NCBI RefSeq assembly: GCF_026239735.1
Contig: NZ_JAPIVT010000002.1
Coordinates: 186,001-250,000 of the forward strand
From: Pedobacter sp. MC2016-05
Lineage (GTDB): Bacteria > Bacteroidota > Bacteroidia > Sphingobacteriales > Sphingobacteriaceae
DNA length: 64,000 bases
Direction of reading: 5' to 3'
A program made the position numbers and the translations under genes. The first letter of the stretch is position 1; each line of letters begins with the position of its first letter. Of this stretch, positions 55,649 through 64,000 are shown piece by piece. The notes below the pieces were generated by a model that had not been told where the DNA came from, did not search any database, and saw only the letters and a list, made by a program, of their open reading frames with translations.

Positions 55649-57178
55649 TTAATATCCTGGATTTTGGGTAAGATTTGCATTTGCCAAAAGGGCGGTTTGA
55701 GGGATAGCAAATATTAAATATTTATCTGCTGATACAGGTTTGAGCAAGCGAGCATTTAAAAACTTACCAAATCTGATCAAGTCAGGTCTTCTGGTACCCT
55801 CCCAATATAGTTCCCTTCCTCGTTCTGCTAGCAAGTCATCCAGTGTTAGAGTGCTAAGTGGCGCCAAAGATCCTGGGGTGGCTGATCTCGAGGATCTTAT
55901 CATGTTTACTATTGTCAAAGCGGCACTAGCGTTTCCATTCCTTAACAAAGCCTCAGCTTTCATAAGTTGGACATCGGCATACCTAATAAACATAAAATCA
56001 TTATCAGGGTTACCAACATTTGTATAATCTGGTACATATTTGATCACACGAACGCCGGAATACAAACCCTCTCCCTGCAATGTTGTTAAGTTAGGTGTGA
56101 TAATGGTATTTGCCAGTGGTGCTCCATTTGGACCAAATTGCTGCCCGATGATAAAACCAACATTAAATCCACCTTTAGCCTTTACTATAGGATCAATATA
56201 ACTTTTTCTGATATCCCCGTCAGAGAATGAAGCATAAAAATCAGGAGTTGTTGCAAAACCATTCCAACCACCGCCCTGAGGCAATGTCATCGACCCAATC
56301 AGTGACGCATACCACCAGTACTGGGTGAGCAGGCCTCGGCTCCCCCCAACACCCTGGAGGGTAAATATCTGTTCTTTGGATAATTCTCCATTTGCTGGCT
56401 GAAAATTGTTCCAGTAAAAATCTAACGATTTACCAACGATGTTATCGGCGTTTGCAATAACTTTATCCATATTGGCTTTATCGAATGTTGGTTTAGATCG
56501 GTCAGGATAAACCCCCTTATTAAGATACAATCTGGCTAAAAAGCCATAGGCGGCTTGTTTTGTTGGAACATATGCTGTACCTGTTGCTGGCAAATCTGGT
56601 AAGATAGACTCTATCTCAGAGATGATAAAATTGATTCCTTCTACGCCCGAGTATACTTTTGGCAATAAAATCAAGTCGGAACCAGGCTCACGATAAGGGA
56701 ATTTGCCAAACAAATCCAGGATGCTGTACATACTATAAGCCCTTAAAAATCTCGCCTGAGCAGCAATATCAGCAGGAGGACTGAATGTGAGTATGTTACC
56801 TGCGTCATAAACACATTTGTTCAACGAGTTGTAAGTTGCCAGTAAATAAGGATGACTTGAATCCCAGCTGTGTAGATATAATTTTCTCCAAACCCCATCA
56901 TCATCCCATCCGCTAGGACGTGAAGGTACAATAAGTTCATCTGTGGTTGCCTCCTGAAGGCCAAAGTGGTTTGAATAATCCGTGTAAGGCGCAGTCATGT
57001 CCAAATAAACGGTTTGCAATAATGAGGCAAAAGTAGTCGTTTTAGTAGCCAGTGCCCTTGCTTGTTCACGATTCAGTTCTGAACTTAAATTCTCATCTAG
57101 TTTTTTACAAGATGAGGTAATGAATAATGAGCATACGACAAGCACTGCTATACTATTTTTTAGTTGAGTTAATTTCAT
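55649..57178 (-). CDS. SusD/RagB-family surface lipoprotein
   Basis: 509 residues from the ATG at 57178 (the frame is open to a TTG at 57187). Lipobox LFITSSCKKLDENL. SusD features: AARFLRAYSMYSILDLFGKF-like helix pair, FMFIRYADVQLMKAEALLRN, ERGRELYWEGTRRPDLIRFG and the ending NANLTQNPGY. The sequence belongs to the SusD type often paired with xyloglucan- or hemicellulose-targeting SusC proteins. It starts 10 bases after the SusC stop. Confidence 0.95.
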   Translation of the reverse strand: MKLTQLKNSIAVLVVCSLFITSSCKKLDENLSSELNREQARALATKTTTFASLLQTVYLDMTAPYTDYSNHFGLQEATTDELIVPSRPSGWDDDGVWRKLYLHSWDSSHPYLLATYNSLNKCVYDAGNILTFSPPADIAAQARFLRAYSMYSILDLFGKFPYREPGSDLILLPKVYSGVEGINFIISEIESILPDLPATGTAYVPTKQAAYGFLARLYLNKGVYPDRSKPTFDKANMDKVIANADNIVGKSLDFYWNNFQPANGELSKEQIFTLQGVGGSRGLLTQYWWYASLIGSMTLPQGGGWNGFATTPDFYASFSDGDIRKSYIDPIVKAKGGFNVGFIIGQQFGPNGAPLANTIITPNLTTLQGEGLYSGVRVIKYVPDYTNVGNPDNDFMFIRYADVQLMKAEALLRNGNASAALTIVNMIRSSRSATPGSLAPLSTLTLDDLLAERGRELYWEGTRRPDLIRFGKFLNARLLKPVSADKYLIFAIPQTALLANANLTQNPGY

Positions 57179-57188
57179 GATTTCCAAA

Positions 57189-60100
57189 TTAAAAACTTAA
57201 GTTAAAACCGATTAAGAATGATCTTGCTGAGGGGTATGCTCCATAATCGATTCCGAATGAAGGAACTCCACCAACTGACTTGTCTGTACTTACTTCTGGA
57301 TCGAATCCAGAATATTTTGTTATCAACAATAAATTTTGTCCTGTTAAAAAGACTCTGGCTGTTTTGAACTCCCCAATGCTTCCCAAATCGTAATTTAAGG
57401 TCGCGTTGTTAAGCCTGATAAAGTTTCCATTTTCAAGAAAACGGGTTGATACAATATTTGCATTGGTCAGGCGCTCATTTCCTAATCCTATTTCAGCAGT
57501 TGTATTTCGGCCGATTGCCAAACCACTTGGAGCTAGGTTAACCATTCTGGTATTATTGTAAATCTTTGAACCGAAAGCGCCGTTCCATGACATCTCAAAA
57601 GAGACTTTTTTATATGAGACTGAAGTTGAAGCTCCAACAAGTGTCTTTGGATTCGGATCTCCTACATATTGTTTATCAGGACTGTATTGCGCCACACCAT
57701 TACCATCCAGACCCAGGTAACGAACCATATTATACACAAAAAGTGGTTGATCATTTGCAATCTGCTGAGCAGGGATTCCACTGGCCAATCCATTACCGTT
57801 TATGTTTCCGGTAAGTACCACCGGACCGGTATAGTTGGTAAAAAGATTTTTCTGGAAAGTAGCATTCAGGCCCAAATTCCATCTGAAATCTGTTTTTTCA
57901 AACAAAACGAAGTTCAACGCTGCTTCCATTCCATAATTTTTAAGCACCGCTGGCAGATTGCTAAAATAGTTTACTGCAGGTCCGGGCTGTACCAAAGCAA
58001 GCTGAAATAGTAAATCTTTGGTTTGTTTGTTGAAATATTCTACAGTACCGGTTATCCGATTGTTAAAAAGCCCAAAATCTATTCCGGCATTGTAGCTGTC
58101 TGTTGTTTCCCATTTCAGGTTTGGGTTGCCATAATTGGCCTGAGAAATGCTTTGTAAACCAAACGAGTACCGATCTTGAGCAGAACCGGCTGGAAATTCC
58201 TGATTACCTGTTTTACCATATCCCAGTCTCATTTTTAAGCTGCTGATTTTTTCTGGCAAGAAACCTTCCTCGGTTAATACCCAGGCAGCGGCTAGAGACG
58301 GAAAATATCCATATTTGTTGTTTGAGCCAAATTTGGTGGAACCGTCTGCTCGCATGGTAGCGGTCAATAAGTACCGTCCATCATAATTTAGATTAACTCT
58401 TGAGAAATAAGATTGCAATTGGTTTGTAGGATCTACGAATGATGATGTACCGATATTGCCACGTGCAGGATTTTGGAGAATACTGCTCCCTAATACTTCA
58501 AAACTGGTAAACCCTGTTCCCGAAACACCGTATGAGGATCTTTTAAAGTCAATGAATTCATATCCTAACAAGGCATTCAAGTTTAATTTCGATGAAAGTT
58601 GTTTAGTATAGTTCAGGGTGTTGGTTACCGTTGTGGTATTTAGCTGATTATTGGCTACACCTGCATAACCTATGTTAGTAATGTTATTTAGAAAAAGATT
58701 ACCAGAAATATCAGTTGTACGGTTACCAACAACATTGTTTAAACCCAAAGTCAACTTATACACCAGGCCATCAATAATCTTGATGCTCGGAGATACATTC
58801 GCTAAAATATTGGTAACTTCAGACTTGTCATTATAATATTCAATCAAAGCCAATGGGTTTGTACCAAATCCAGGTATAGATGTAGTTCCATCTGTGTAAT
58901 TCTGTTGTACGAATCTCCCATCTGGATATTGCAAAGGCACAGTTGGATTCCATTCCAGCGCATTGCCGATGAGGCTACCATAAAGATTACTGTTGTTACC
59001 AATTGGAACACCAACATTTTTGGTCTTTGCAGCAATGACATTGAAATCTAAACGTATGCGGTCGTTTTTGAGGAAACTGTGTCCACCAGAGATATTGGCT
59101 ACATATTTTTTAAAGTCTGATTTACGTACAATACCTTGTTGATCAGTATATCCTAAAGAAACCCGGTAATTGCCTTTGTCATTTCCACTTGAGATCGCAA
59201 TGTTGTGGTTTTGGCTGAAAGCGGTTCTGGTTATTGCATCTAGTGCATCAGTGGAATTTTTACCATCAAATTGAGTTAGGTTCCTGCTGGTTAAGGCTTG
59301 TTTGAATTCACTGCTATTCATTTGAGCATTTGATCGCATCAGGTTTGCGATGCCTACTGAACTGGAGATCTGTAGCTCAGCTGCACCCGATTTTCCTTTT
59401 TTTGTTGTGATAATGACTACACCGTTTGCTCCCCTGGAGCCGTAAATAGCAGTTGCAGATGCATCTTTTAACACATCAATTGATTCAATATCATTAGAAT
59501 TAATAAAACTTAAAGGATTACTACCGGCGGTTGAACCTAATGTAGAGGCATTTGCAGAAGGCTGAGTATTTCTCCCATCCAAAGGGATACCATCAACTAC
59601 AAAAAGTGGCTGATTGCCCGCTCTAAGGGAATTTGCGCCTCTAATCCTTACAGTCATTTCTGCTGCAGGAGCACCATTATTAGATCCTATCTGTACACCA
59701 GCTAATTTGCCCTGTATAAGTTGCTCCGGAGAGGTGGTAATACCTTTATTAAAATCTTTAGCTTTAACGCTACCCACAGCACCGGTAAGGTCACTCTTTC
59801 TCGCAGTTCCATAACCGATAACCACAACATCTTCCAGAGAGGCCTGTGAAGATTTAAGTCGAATATTGATTTCAGCATTGCCTCTTAGTTTTACAGTTTG
59901 GGTATCATACCCAATAAAACTAAATTCCAACGTTCCCTCACTAAGATTTGTATCAAGAGAATATCTACCTTGAGTATCGGTGACAGTACCTACATTTGTT
60001 CCTTTTAACCTTACAGAAACCCCTGGAATAGGGCTTCCGCCTTCATCTGTTACCCTTCCACTAATTTTTTGCTTGGAAATGACCAGATTGTCTAGGCCAT

Positions 60101-60293
60101 TATCCACTGATTTTATCCCCACTGTTTCTACAGAATTTTTCTCACTAATAATGGAGGTGTTGCTCGCTAAGCCACCTGCAGATAAACGGCCAAGTGATAG
60201 CAGCGATAGAAGAACTGTAATCTTTGTTACAGTCAGGCCTTTATTGTAATGTCGCAAATTTGAAATGCCATAGTCTAGTTTTAGATTTATCAT
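57189..60293 (-). CDS. SusC/RagA-family TonB-dependent transporter without STN domain
   Basis: 1,034-residue outer-membrane importer heading the third locus. N-terminal signal region, then directly a carboxypeptidase-like domain (about 75-155, ISGRVTDEGGSPIPGVSVRL), the plug (VVIGYGTARKSDLTGAVGSV; DVLKDASATAIYGSRGANGV) and the barrel ending in RSFLIGFNLSF. There is no STN domain and no FecI/FecR pair nearby, in contrast to the other two SusC genes here, so induction must come from another sensor such as a hybrid two-component or AraC-type protein. Confidence 0.95.
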   Translation of the reverse strand: MINLKLDYGISNLRHYNKGLTVTKITVLLSLLSLGRLSAGGLASNTSIISEKNSVETVGIKSVDNGLDNLVISKQKISGRVTDEGGSPIPGVSVRLKGTNVGTVTDTQGRYSLDTNLSEGTLEFSFIGYDTQTVKLRGNAEINIRLKSSQASLEDVVVIGYGTARKSDLTGAVGSVKAKDFNKGITTSPEQLIQGKLAGVQIGSNNGAPAAEMTVRIRGANSLRAGNQPLFVVDGIPLDGRNTQPSANASTLGSTAGSNPLSFINSNDIESIDVLKDASATAIYGSRGANGVVIITTKKGKSGAAELQISSSVGIANLMRSNAQMNSSEFKQALTSRNLTQFDGKNSTDALDAITRTAFSQNHNIAISSGNDKGNYRVSLGYTDQQGIVRKSDFKKYVANISGGHSFLKNDRIRLDFNVIAAKTKNVGVPIGNNSNLYGSLIGNALEWNPTVPLQYPDGRFVQQNYTDGTTSIPGFGTNPLALIEYYNDKSEVTNILANVSPSIKIIDGLVYKLTLGLNNVVGNRTTDISGNLFLNNITNIGYAGVANNQLNTTTVTNTLNYTKQLSSKLNLNALLGYEFIDFKRSSYGVSGTGFTSFEVLGSSILQNPARGNIGTSSFVDPTNQLQSYFSRVNLNYDGRYLLTATMRADGSTKFGSNNKYGYFPSLAAAWVLTEEGFLPEKISSLKMRLGYGKTGNQEFPAGSAQDRYSFGLQSISQANYGNPNLKWETTDSYNAGIDFGLFNNRITGTVEYFNKQTKDLLFQLALVQPGPAVNYFSNLPAVLKNYGMEAALNFVLFEKTDFRWNLGLNATFQKNLFTNYTGPVVLTGNINGNGLASGIPAQQIANDQPLFVYNMVRYLGLDGNGVAQYSPDKQYVGDPNPKTLVGASTSVSYKKVSFEMSWNGAFGSKIYNNTRMVNLAPSGLAIGRNTTAEIGLGNERLTNANIVSTRFLENGNFIRLNNATLNYDLGSIGEFKTARVFLTGQNLLLITKYSGFDPEVSTDKSVGGVPSFGIDYGAYPSARSFLIGFNLSF

Positions 60294-60839
60294 CTGTTTC
60301 AGATTTAGTTTATATTTGGTTTGTTTATTTGTCGTTTAGATTACCAATTGATTCGGCAAAAGAATTTTGTAAACTTATGATGCTCTTAAGTAGGGAAATT
60401 CTAATGTTGTCTTTAGCATCAAGGGATGACTTTATCCAGTGTCTGGTTCTTTATGTTGATTTTAAATTATCTAATGGATAGTTTGTTTCAGTGAAAAAAA
60501 ATTGCCTAAAAAACATCTCCCTTGATCAAACAGCAAGTAGCTTTTGTCTATTCGAAGTGGGAATAATCTTGAAGCAAAGACATTTAAATTGAAAACAAAG
60601 GCAAAGCCTTTTGAAGGAATGCAACGAATCATAAAATATTTGGTTAGGAATTACTTAAACAAATCTAAAACATAGCAAATCGTATTTTTTTGTATGAAAG
60701 TGACTGTTTTTTATACTAATCCGACTCAAACTAATTCAATCATTAATCATTTTGTACTTAATCTCGCTGTGGGAATTCAATAAATTCCACATTTATATTT
60801 TATGTAAGCATTTATTATGAATTACTCTCATCGCTAGGG
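60294..60839. other. 546-base leader and intergenic stretch
   Basis: AT-rich region upstream of the third SusC gene. It should contain its promoter and a 5' leader. I see no gene. I could not fix a -33/-7 promoter pair with confidence. Confidence 0.4.
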
Positions 60840-61043
60840 TCAGTATGATGAATTGATTGGTGTAACCTTAACGGCACGCAATCCCTGCATCTTCATTTCA
60901 ATTTCAAATAGTACAATAGAATTCAGACCTGCTGGGTTAGTTAAGTCAGCGATGTCAAATAGTATTTCTTGGTCGTTGCGATCAAAGATTTCCCCAATTC
61001 CAAGATCATAATTGAGAGTGATTATTTTACCTATTCTTTTCAT
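60840..61043 (-). CDS. small cold-shock-like (OB-fold) protein
   Basis: 67 residues from the ATG at 61043. The pattern GKIITLNYDLGIGEIFDR, EILFDIADL, IVLFEIEMKMQGLRAVKV follows the strand order of cold-shock domains (GKI...G.G.I...ILFH...V.FE...GL.AVNV), but the aromatic RNA-binding residues (FGFI, VFVH) are not kept. It may be a nucleic-acid-binding protein or a diverged relative. It is expressed away from the neighbouring AraC gene. Confidence 0.6.
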   Translation of the reverse strand: MKRIGKIITLNYDLGIGEIFDRNDQEILFDIADLTNPAGLNSIVLFEIEMKMQGLRAVKVTPINSSY

Positions 61044-61271
61044 AATATATCGTATATTTTGAATAAATTTGACAGAAGACAAAAGGGTCTTTCGGCCAAA
61101 AACCTTAATATTAAGCCTTACAGGAGCAGTAATAATAATATTTGTTGTGTATTATATTGGCTGAGTAAACATGCATGATATAGAGTGCTGTAATAATTTC
61201 TGCTTTTAGGAAAGTGACACTTTCTTAAATGCAACATTAACATCGAATTATCTTTCTAAGAGTCAACATTT

Positions 61272-62126
61272 ATGAGTGATATTCTACCAAAACACAACAT
61301 GGAGGGTCTGATGGATGAAAACGACTTCAACTTCTATAAAAGTGATGAGTTGATCGAATTTATGTCTCAAGACCAAAACCCACATTCTCATAACTATTAC
61401 ATTTTAAGCTTTTTATACAGTGGATCTATTCTACATCTGGCTGATTTTGAAAGTGACCGGATTGCAGCTCCAGCAATTTTATTGTTAGATATTGACCGCG
61501 TTCATACGCATCCTATACTTCATGATTGCAAAATTAAATCCTTAGGTTTCTCACAAAAATTCATTACAGATCGCGGCCCTACTTTCTTCAGTAAGCTCAA
61601 TAAAATTTTCTCCCGTCCCTACATTAAAATCTCTCAAGGTGAAATTGACCGGATTGATGAGATTCTTGGCTTGATGGAAAACAAAAGTCTCAACAGCATA
61701 CTAGAAACAGAACTCACACAGTCGCTGCTTGATGCTTTGGTGATTTATTGCGCCATACTTTCAGATCAAAATCCTTCAACGGAAAAGACCTTGAATGAAA
61801 TTTATTCCAGATTTCGAATACTTTTAAAAAAACATTATATGGAACATCATGAGGTTAGTTTTTATGCCGATTCCCTTAATATAAGTACAAGTGTATTGAC
61901 TCACCAGGTAAAGCATTCCACAGCCAAAACTCCCAAACAACTAATAGATGAACATTTATTATTAGAAGCTAAACGAATATTGTATTGGTCTGATACTACA
62001 AGTAAAGAACTTTCGTGGAAATTAGGCTTTGAAACTGATAGTTATTTCAGTCGTTTTTTCAAAAAATATACTGGGTTAACGCCAAAGGAATTTCAAAGGA
62101 CTTCCATTTTAAGCCGAAATTTTTAA
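61272..62126 (+). CDS. AraC-family transcriptional regulator
   Basis: 284 residues, ATG at 61272. The N-terminal cupin-like sensor (HSHNYYILSFLYSGSILHLA, PAILLLDIDRVHTHPILHDC) is followed by a C-terminal AraC domain with two HTH motifs (VSFYADSLNISTSVLTHQVK; TSKELSWKLGFETDSYFSRF) and FKKYTGLTPKEFQR. It is convergent with the DJ-1/PfpI gene. It could govern that gene or the nearby hemicellulose locus; the sequence does not decide. Confidence 0.92.
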   Translation: MSDILPKHNMEGLMDENDFNFYKSDELIEFMSQDQNPHSHNYYILSFLYSGSILHLADFESDRIAAPAILLLDIDRVHTHPILHDCKIKSLGFSQKFITDRGPTFFSKLNKIFSRPYIKISQGEIDRIDEILGLMENKSLNSILETELTQSLLDALVIYCAILSDQNPSTEKTLNEIYSRFRILLKKHYMEHHEVSFYADSLNISTSVLTHQVKHSTAKTPKQLIDEHLLLEAKRILYWSDTTSKELSWKLGFETDSYFSRFFKKYTGLTPKEFQRTSILSRNF

Positions 62127-62176
62127 AGGAACTACCGATGACAAAATACAACTTCATCATTGGTAGTTCAAAATCT

Positions 62177-62893
62177 TTACTTTTTAGGTAAAAACTCCAT
62201 TGTTCCATAGCGGTTGTACACCATTCCATGAGCAATATCGTCTGCTACATCTTTGCCGTGAATAAGTTCAATTGCTTCAAGGGCAACATCCATTCCTGAT
62301 GTAACACCTGCACCGGTCAGGAATTTTCCGTCAACAACGAAACGCTTTTTCTCCTGAACATTGATTTTGGGATGTGCTTTAAGTTCATGTATAGACCAAT
62401 GGTGGGTAGTAGCTGAACGCCCGTCCAGTAGACCAGTATTGGCCAGGATCAGCCCTCCGGTACATACCGACAAGGTCATTTGGGTTTTGTTGTTTTGATT
62501 GACAATCCAGTTCATCATTTTTTTATCAGCAGATACTTTCGCAACGATCTCAGGAGATGTTCCAGGAATAATTAGAATATCTGCCTGAGGCGCATCAAAA
62601 ATATTATACTTGGAAACTAAATTTACCGTTTTACCGTCCATAATAATATTCTTGTTCTCCGTGGCAGATACAGTATATATATTATAGTTGTTATTCCAAT
62701 TATTTGCCTTAACAAACACATCAATTGGCCCACCTGTATCAACAATCTCTACCCCATCATATACGAGCACGCCCACATTGATTTTTTTTTCTTTAGGAAA
62801 ATGGAAATTTGTTTTCGTATTTTCCTGTGCCTTCCCGCTCTTGGAGTAAACAATCATGACAATCATAATCATCAAAAATTTAACTTTCTTCAT
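62177..62893 (-). CDS. exported DJ-1/PfpI-family protein
   Basis: 238 residues with an N-terminal hydrophobic signal (KFLMIMIVMIVYSKSGKAQ). The DJ-1/PfpI fold follows: NVGVLVYDGVEIVDTGGPID, ADILIIPGTSPEIV and the nucleophile elbow TLSVCTGGLILANTGLLDGR with the reactive Cys, then TTHHWS. This is the GATase1/isonitrile-hydratase-like branch often found fused to or beside AraC regulators. Most relatives are cytoplasmic, so the signal peptide is notable. Enzymatic role unknown. Confidence 0.87.
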   Translation of the reverse strand: MKKVKFLMIMIVMIVYSKSGKAQENTKTNFHFPKEKKINVGVLVYDGVEIVDTGGPIDVFVKANNWNNNYNIYTVSATENKNIIMDGKTVNLVSKYNIFDAPQADILIIPGTSPEIVAKVSADKKMMNWIVNQNNKTQMTLSVCTGGLILANTGLLDGRSATTHHWSIHELKAHPKINVQEKKRFVVDGKFLTGAGVTSGMDVALEAIELIHGKDVADDIAHGMVYNRYGTMEFLPKK

Positions 62894-63201
62894 CTAAGTA
62901 TAACTTTATTTAAACATTTACTATGTGATGAATTGTATTGCCGGCAAGCTTATCACATGAAACAAAAGTATTGAGATATGGAAAATTCCAATTACACTTT
63001 TGCCACATTTTCTTTCACTTTACGCATAATTTTGTCCAGGCAATAAACTTTTTCTAATAGCTAGGGCAATAGTAAGCATAGCAGATTCTACGGTGGTGAT
63101 TTCAAAAGCTGAGGCAGAGGGTCGCTTTCATCGCGTGGCCCCCTAAATTTTCAGACTGTTGATTAGGAATCTGAAAAAATCGTGCCTCAAAATTTTATCT
63201 A
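62894..63201. other. 308-base intergenic stretch
   Basis: No gene recognised. A weak inverted repeat (TTTCAGA near 63148 with TCTGAAA near 63168) downstream of the GH31 gene at the right edge may end that transcript. Confidence 0.4.
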
Positions 63202-64000
63202 TTAAAATTTTATTTCAACCTCTTTCCCGGAATATACTATTGATTGGACGTTTTTTGATTTGCCTTTTCTAACAGTTGAATTGGCGGAAATTAACTCTAG
63301 ATTGAAATTCCTTCTAGCCAGCATTCCTTTAAAACTTCCTTTTTGATCTGAAATAAATAAAGTTTTGGATTTGTCATTCCATTTAAAGATTATAGTGGTG
63401 TAGTATCCCTTTTCATAATTGTAATTATCGTTTTCGTCTTCGTATAGAACGAATTCGCCATCTGCTCCTGCATAAACCCGAACATTTAGGTTATCCCATT
63501 TTTTTTCGGTAGAATATTGCACATCTGGTCCGAATGGGATTATAGCGCCAGTCTTTACATACAATGGAACAATGTCTACTGGCACATCAGTTTCAATAGT
63601 TTGCCCACCATTGTAATATTTTTTTGTCCAGAAGTTGTACCATCCATTCCCTTTCGGTAAATAAACCGGCCATTTTCTTGCCTGGTATCTAGTAACTGGG
63701 GTAACGAGTATTGACTTTCCAAAAAGATATTGACTGCCAATTTCATGCGTTTTTTTGTCTTCTGCAAAATCCATCATTAATGGTCGCATAAACGTACCGT
63801 CATTTTTACTCACCTCCCAAGAGGTAGCATAAATATATGGCAGTAGACTGTAGCGGAGTTTGATAAATTTCTCTTGTGCATCAAAGCACCAGGTTCCTCG
63901 GTCGCCGAAATTCCAGATTTCTCTAGGTAAGTTGGTTCCATGAGCGCGCATCATCGGACTAAATGCCCCAAACTGCATCCAACGAACATACAATTCCTGA
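63202..64000 (-). CDS. GH31 alpha-glycosidase, C-terminal part (runs off the right edge)
   Basis: The last 266 or so residues of a second GH31 enzyme. It starts inside the barrel (ELYVRWMQFGAFSPMMRAHG) and has LPREIWNFG, YSLLPYIYATSWEVSKNDGT, MRPLMMDF, the post-barrel beta-domain (YLPKGNGWYNFWTKKYYNGG) and LYEDENDNYNYEKG. The catalytic Asp residues would lie beyond the right edge. The frame is open at the window end, so there is no start here. It resembles the GH31 gene at 52975-55506 in layout but not closely in sequence. Probably an alpha-xylosidase or alpha-glucosidase. Confidence 0.92.
   Translation of the reverse strand, partial: QELYVRWMQFGAFSPMMRAHGTNLPREIWNFGDRGTWCFDAQEKFIKLRYSLLPYIYATSWEVSKNDGTFMRPLMMDFAEDKKTHEIGSQYLFGKSILVTPVTRYQARKWPVYLPKGNGWYNFWTKKYYNGGQTIETDVPVDIVPLYVKTGAIIPFGPDVQYSTEKKWDNLNVRVYAGADGEFVLYEDENDNYNYEKGYYTTIIFKWNDKSKTLFISDQKGSFKGMLARRNFNLELISANSTVRKGKSKNVQSIVYSGKEVEIKF

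Noticed and set aside
1..64000. CRISPR arrays, tRNA and rRNA genes
   Set aside because: No regularly spaced repeats, cloverleaf-like segments or rRNA-like sequence were noticed on reading through; a dedicated search was not possible.

Overview
The window looks like a chromosome segment of a soil- or plant-associated Bacteroidota, most likely a Sphingobacteriaceae member close to Pedobacter. The evidence is three SusC/SusD pairs, two FecI-type sigma/FecR anti-sigma pairs, a dense set of secreted glycoside hydrolases, a DUF2490 protein, low GC content, and starts with little Shine-Dalgarno signal. I saw no rRNA, tRNA or CRISPR array.

Layout. 1-1.5 kb: the 5' part of an ECF sigma gene abuts a MutS-domain ATPase gene that has lost its N-terminus and carries a frameshift. 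1.7-6.1 kb: a membrane protein of unknown function, an MscS-type channel and an AHSA1/SRPBCC protein. 6.3-8.1 kb: an IS4-superfamily element flanked by two identical 31-bp hairpins. Its transposase appears to be made by -1 frameshifting from a small AbrB/MazE-like ORF. 8.4-10.6 kb: the tail of a cbb3-oxidase maturation operon (5'-truncated ccoG, ccoH/fixH, a TauE/SafE-like membrane protein). 11.1-19.5 kb: an ECF sigma, FecR, SusC, SusD and thioredoxin-like locus with no glycoside hydrolase. 19.6-21.4 kb: a decayed ISL3-type transposase and other mobile debris.

21.7-38.5 kb holds the best-preserved locus, a polysaccharide-utilisation locus on the minus strand: SusC, SusD, an agarase/GH50-like clan GH-A enzyme, a GH43_24-like enzyme, a GH115 alpha-glucuronidase, a GH39 enzyme and a second GH43. 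A FecR gene and a divergent ECF sigma lie at its head. The set points to a glucuronic-acid-decorated plant polysaccharide, either glucuronoarabinoxylan or type II arabinogalactan. No recognised endo-xylanase or endo-galactanase is present, so the agarase-like protein is the best candidate for backbone cleavage or a new activity.

38.8-48 kb: two small envelope proteins, an intact IS1634-family element with a clear 31-bp target duplication inside a SusC-like gene remnant, an AraC regulator, an S41 peptidase and a GH29 fucosidase. 48.8-60.3 kb: a third minus-strand locus (SusC, SusD, GH31, GH51, a composite GH51/GH43 pseudogene, GH43), consistent with arabinose- and xylose-decorated hemicellulose such as xyloglucan. 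It has no FecI/FecR pair and its SusC has no STN domain. AraC regulators and, at the right edge, a second GH31 lie nearby. Most genes in the glycan loci should act in series: surface capture and import by SusC/SusD, periplasmic trimming by exo-glycosidases, and induction through FecI/FecR or AraC-type sensors.
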